Shown here piece by piece: positions 61,350 through 64,000 of a DNA stretch of 64,000 bases. Every line of letters begins with the position of its first letter. The stretch's first letter is position 1. A model generated the notes under the pieces. It saw only the letters and a list, made by a program, of their open reading frames with translations, had not been told where the DNA came from and made no database searches. A program made the translations under genes and the position numbers. The stretch comes from Umezawaea beigongshangensis (GTDB lineage: Bacteria; Actinomycetota; Actinomycetes; Mycobacteriales; Pseudonocardiaceae), in assembly GCF_016464305.1 (NCBI RefSeq), contig NZ_JAEIOJ010000016.1:1-64000 (forward strand), in the 5' to 3' direction.

Positions 61350-61562
61350 TCAGGTGATCGGCCCGGCCAGCGTCGCGGCGGTGCGCTTGCGGCGCAGCCA
61401 GATCTTGCGGGTGCCGTCACCGAAGAGCAGGGTGCGGCACAGCTCCCAGCCGGAGAGCTCCGCGTTGATGGCGAGCTGCTGGGTGGCCAGCCGCCGCGAC
61501 ACCCCCGGCGGGAAGCGCAGCGGCCGGTACTCCCATTCCCCGTCGCCGACTCCGTCGCTCAT
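61350..61562 (-). CDS. DUF5703-family small protein
   Basis: 70 residues: EWEYRPLRFPPGVSRRLATQ, INAELSGWELCRTLLFGDGT, RKIWLRRKR. A widespread actinobacterial small protein of unknown function. Its ATG overlaps the stop of the lipoprotein gene by 4 bp, so the two are co-translated. 12 bp separate it from the convergent oxidoreductase gene. Confidence 0.8.
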   Translation of the reverse strand: MSDGVGDGEWEYRPLRFPPGVSRRLATQQLAINAELSGWELCRTLLFGDGTRKIWLRRKRTAATLAGPIT

Positions 61563-62572
61563 GGCTGCACCACCTGGATCCCTCCGCGGTCCGCCGATGC
61601 GATGAACACTCGTCCGGTGCCCGGATCGACCGCGATGGAATCGGGCTGGTGGACGGTGGCGAAACGGGCGCGCTCCTCGGGCTCGCCGCCCGCGACGTCG
61701 AGACCGACGACCTCGTTGGTCCCGGTGAGGGTGATCCAGGCGAGGTCGCGCTCGGGGTCGTAGGCGATGGCCCACGGGGTGCCGGGCACCGGGTAGCGCT
61801 GCCGCATGATCACCGGATCGGTGGAGAACACGAGCAGCTCGCCACCGCGGGCGTCGGTGACCAGGACGCGGTCGTAGCGGTCGGCGACGGCGTTGGCGGC
61901 TCCGTCACCGGCGCGCAGTCCCGCGCCGAGCGTGTCGGAGGCCGGGTCGAGGTCGAACAGGGCGCTGCGCAGGCGGTCCACGACCACGACGTGGTCGCCG
62001 GTGACGAGCAGCTGGTCGGGGCTCTGCAAGCCGCTGATGCTGCGCTGCACCTCGGTGCCGCCGGGGTCTCCGCCGCTCAGGACGGTGACCCGCCGGGTGT
62101 CGCGCTGGGCGAGCAGCGTGCGGTCGCCCACGGTCGTGGTGTCGGTGGGACCGTCGGCCACGGGCACGGCGGTGGCCTCACCGCCGGGCAGGGCGACGCG
62201 CACGATCTCGTCGGCGTCCGGGACGCTCGCGGTGAGCCGGCCGCCGGCGCCGGTCAGCCGCACCGCCGGACCGGGCAGCGGCGTGCTGCGCGGCGCGGCG
62301 GCGAGGTTGCCGGTGTCGTAGAGCAGCACCGACGGCGGTTCGGCGACGGCCACCGCGAGGGTGGCCGTCGAGGCGTCGAACGCGAGCGCGGTGACCACGC
62401 CGTCCAGCGGCAGCACCTCCCCGGCGGGGGCGGTGGTCTGCTCGGGGGAGGTGGCGGGCTTCGCGGCCTCCGGGTTCGCGGCGAGCTGGAGCGGATCGTC
62501 GGACCGCTCACCGGTGGAACAGCCGGCCACCAGCAGTGCGCTGGTGAACAGCACGGCGGCCTTGCGAAGCAA
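61559..62572 (-). CDS. Lipoprotein with YncE/SMP-30-like beta-propeller
   Basis: 337 residues from TTG 62572, chosen because AGGAGG lies 7 bases upstream and the product then opens with a compact lipoprotein signal (LRKAAVLFTSALLVAGC; lipobox LVAGC). The rest is repeated beta-blades: TALAFDASTATLAVAVAEPP, DHVVVVDRLRSALFDLDP, DRYDRVLVTDARGGELLVFS, WAIAYDPERDLAWITLTG, DSIAVDPGTGRVFIAS. Anchored outside the membrane; the ligand is unknown. Confidence 0.85.
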   Translation of the reverse strand: MLRKAAVLFTSALLVAGCSTGERSDDPLQLAANPEAAKPATSPEQTTAPAGEVLPLDGVVTALAFDASTATLAVAVAEPPSVLLYDTGNLAAAPRSTPLPGPAVRLTGAGGRLTASVPDADEIVRVALPGGEATAVPVADGPTDTTTVGDRTLLAQRDTRRVTVLSGGDPGGTEVQRSISGLQSPDQLLVTGDHVVVVDRLRSALFDLDPASDTLGAGLRAGDGAANAVADRYDRVLVTDARGGELLVFSTDPVIMRQRYPVPGTPWAIAYDPERDLAWITLTGTNEVVGLDVAGGEPEERARFATVHQPDSIAVDPGTGRVFIASADRGGIQVVQP

Positions 62573-62674
62573 CGTCGGTCCTCCTGCGCCTGCGCGGAAC
62601 TGGACCACCAGCATCCCCGACGAGGGGCGGGCGGTCACGCACGGGGCGTGCCAGAAGTGGCGCGGAGCACCCGA

Positions 62675-63406
62675 TCAGCCCAAACGGGTGACCTTTCCCG
62701 TGGTGAGCTCGTAGGTCGCGGCGACGACCTGCACGCCGTGCTCGGCGACCGCGCCGCTGATGATGTCGGAGCGCTCCTGCAGGATCGCGGCGGTGCGCCG
62801 GGCCTGCTCGGCGACGCAGGCGGCCAGGAACGCGGCCGCGTCCGGGTTGGCGGGAGTGGCGCGGACGGCCGGTTCGACGGAGCGCACCAGCGTGCTGATG
62901 TCGCCGCTGACGCTGCCCGTGCCGCGCACCACGTCGATCGTGGCGGACACCGCGCCGCACTTCTCGTGGCCGAGCACGACGATCAGCGGCACGGAGAGGT
63001 GCTCGACGGCGTACTCGATGCTGCCGACGACGCTGGTGTCGAGCACCTCACCGGCGGCGCGGATGACGAACAGGTCGCCCAGGCCCTCGTCGAAGACCAG
63101 TTCCGGCGCCACGCGCGAGTCGGCGCAGCCGAGCACGACGGCGAAGGGGTGCTGGCCGTCGACCAGGCTCTCGCGCCAGCGCAGGGACTCGTGCGGGTGA
63201 CGCTGGTGGCCGGAGACGAAGCGCGCGTTGCCCTCGGCGAGCGTCCGCCACGCCTGCTCGGCCGTCAGCTCGGTGGCGCGGGGGTCGCGGGCTGACTCGG
63301 TGGAGGCCGATGCGACGGCACCGGTGCCGGCGATGGTGGCCGCGGCGCCGGCGGTGAGACCGAACAGGGAGCGTCGGGTGAGTGAGGCGGGGTCAGCATT
63401 GATCAC
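62675..63406 (-). CDS. Beta-class carbonic anhydrase with Tat signal
   Basis: 243 residues from GTG 63406; an ATG at about 63460 would put 18 residues in front of the signal. The twin-arginine signal is LTRRSLFGLTAGAAATIAG. The beta-CA zinc site is VVLGCADSRVAPE (Cys, with the Asp-Arg dyad) plus VVLGHEKCGAV (His, Cys). It interconverts CO2 and bicarbonate, here outside the membrane. It is 102 bp upstream of the lipoprotein gene on the same strand. Confidence 0.93.
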   Translation of the reverse strand: MINADPASLTRRSLFGLTAGAAATIAGTGAVASASTESARDPRATELTAEQAWRTLAEGNARFVSGHQRHPHESLRWRESLVDGQHPFAVVLGCADSRVAPELVFDEGLGDLFVIRAAGEVLDTSVVGSIEYAVEHLSVPLIVVLGHEKCGAVSATIDVVRGTGSVSGDISTLVRSVEPAVRATPANPDAAAFLAACVAEQARRTAAILQERSDIISGAVAEHGVQVVAATYELTTGKVTRLG

Positions 63407-63479
63407 CCGATCGAGCGTATTGACAAGTGGCGCGGAGTAGTAGGCGGAGTTTCCGGGCATAGAAGACGAACATCGCGAA

Positions 63480-63509
63480 CACGGAGGTGTCGTGCCCCAC
63501 ACCTCCGTG
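63480..63509. terminator. Stem-loop after the aldo/keto reductase gene
   Basis: Perfect 11-bp arms (63480-63490 and 63499-63509, CACGGAGGTGT/ACACCTCCGTG) with an 8-base loop, 10 bp beyond the reductase stop codon on its 3' side. Confidence 0.7.
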
Positions 63510-63518
63510 GACGCCCGG

Positions 63519-64000
63519 TCAGAGCATGCGTCGCTCGGGGTAGCTCAGCTCGATCGCGCTCACGTCGTCCAGCGCCGCCCGGATGGCCGGGGGCAACGTC
63601 AGCTCCTCGGCCGCCAGCGACCCCGCGAGCTGCTGGGTGTCGCGCGCTCCGACCACCGGCGCGACCACTCCCGGACGGTCGCGCACCCACGCCAGCGCCA
63701 CGCACAGCGGCGAGGTGCCGAGCCCGTCGGCGGCCGTCGCCACCGCCTGCACGATGCGCGCCGCACGTTCGGTGCGGTGCTGCTCGACGTACCCGGCCAT
63801 GTGCGCGGACGCGCCGCGGGAGTCCGGCGGCGTGCCGTTGCGGTACTTGCCGGTCAGCACGCCCCGTCCCAGCGGGGCCCAGGGCAGCAGGCCGATCCCG
63901 TGGTGCGCCGCCGCGGGCACGACCTCCCGCTCCACCCCGCGCTCCAGCAGCGAGTACTCCACCTGCGCCGAGACGATGGGCGTGCGGCCGCGCTGCGCGG
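63519..64000 (-). CDS. Aldo/keto reductase, C-terminal part (5' end beyond window)
   Basis: About 160 residues visible. VEYSLLERGVEREVVPAAAH, GIGLLPWAPLGRGVLTGKY (the conserved PLxxGxLTGKY turn of the barrel), then LCVALAWVRDRPGVVAPVVG with ARDTQQLAGSL (NADPH-binding end) and the C-terminal helix. This matches the YajO/AKR-like oxidoreductases. It enters from the right edge, so its catalytic Tyr-Asp-Lys-His residues are not in view. Confidence 0.88.
   Translation of the reverse strand, partial: AQRGRTPIVSAQVEYSLLERGVEREVVPAAAHHGIGLLPWAPLGRGVLTGKYRNGTPPDSRGASAHMAGYVEQHRTERAARIVQAVATAADGLGTSPLCVALAWVRDRPGVVAPVVGARDTQQLAGSLAAEELTLPPAIRAALDDVSAIELSYPERRML

Overview
The window is high-GC actinobacterial DNA. 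GTG and TTG starts, stop/start overlaps, Tat signal peptides, WhiB and XRE-DUF5753 regulators and an FtsK/TraB-type transfer module all point to a filamentous actinomycete. A Pseudonocardiales host (Saccharothrix, Actinosynnema or Lentzea type) is a guess only.

Layout. (1) 1-10.7 kb is mostly chromosomal: the start of carA, a ROK regulator divergent from a HAD phosphatase and an MFS transporter, an alpha/beta hydrolase, and a tandem array of four secreted family-1 pectate lyases. (2) 10.9-16.0 kb is an insertion-sequence graveyard. Two related degenerate IS5-like elements (called IS-A and IS-B here) occur twice each, with a broken integrase-core transposase and the C-terminal stump of a serine recombinase. 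Between them sits the tail of a polymorphic toxin (HINT remnant plus HYD1-type ADP-ribosyltransferase domain) with its probable immunity gene. (3) About 14.95-52.42 kb is read here as one integrated element in tRNA-Leu(GAG). An imperfect 19-bp copy of the tRNA 3' end lies at 14949-14967, next to the old recombinase stump. The intact tRNA lies at 52403-52485, next to the element's own recombinase. Its cargo is a complete type 2 BREX (Pgl) operon, pglW-pglX-pglY-pglZ-brxD-brxHI, followed on the same strand by DUF2075 protein, EVE-nuclease and DUF2075 protein, with a stand-alone HsdS-like recognition protein facing it. Its backbone (41.7-52.4 kb) holds XRE regulators, two inverted XRE/Nudix-like paralogues around a cupin, a HTH-WhiB-membrane-membrane-FtsK-small ORF operon, and the recombinase. 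(4) 52.5-64 kb is again chromosome-like: a transglycosylase, an M20 peptidase, hydrolases, regulators, a broken lincosamide-nucleotidyltransferase-like gene, a TetR/NmrA pair with a palindromic operator, a lipoprotein beta-propeller, a beta-carbonic anhydrase and part of an aldo/keto reductase.

How it fits together. The element looks like an actinomycete integrative element carrying a defence island. PglX, probably with PglW/Y/Z/BrxD/BrxHI, would mark self DNA and restrict phage. The EVE-nuclease and the two DUF2075 ATPases look like an additional, possibly modification-dependent, defence layer in the same transcription unit. The element's recombinase is out of frame by what looks like one extra 8-bp tandem repeat unit, so it may be locked in place, or switchable if the repeat varies.
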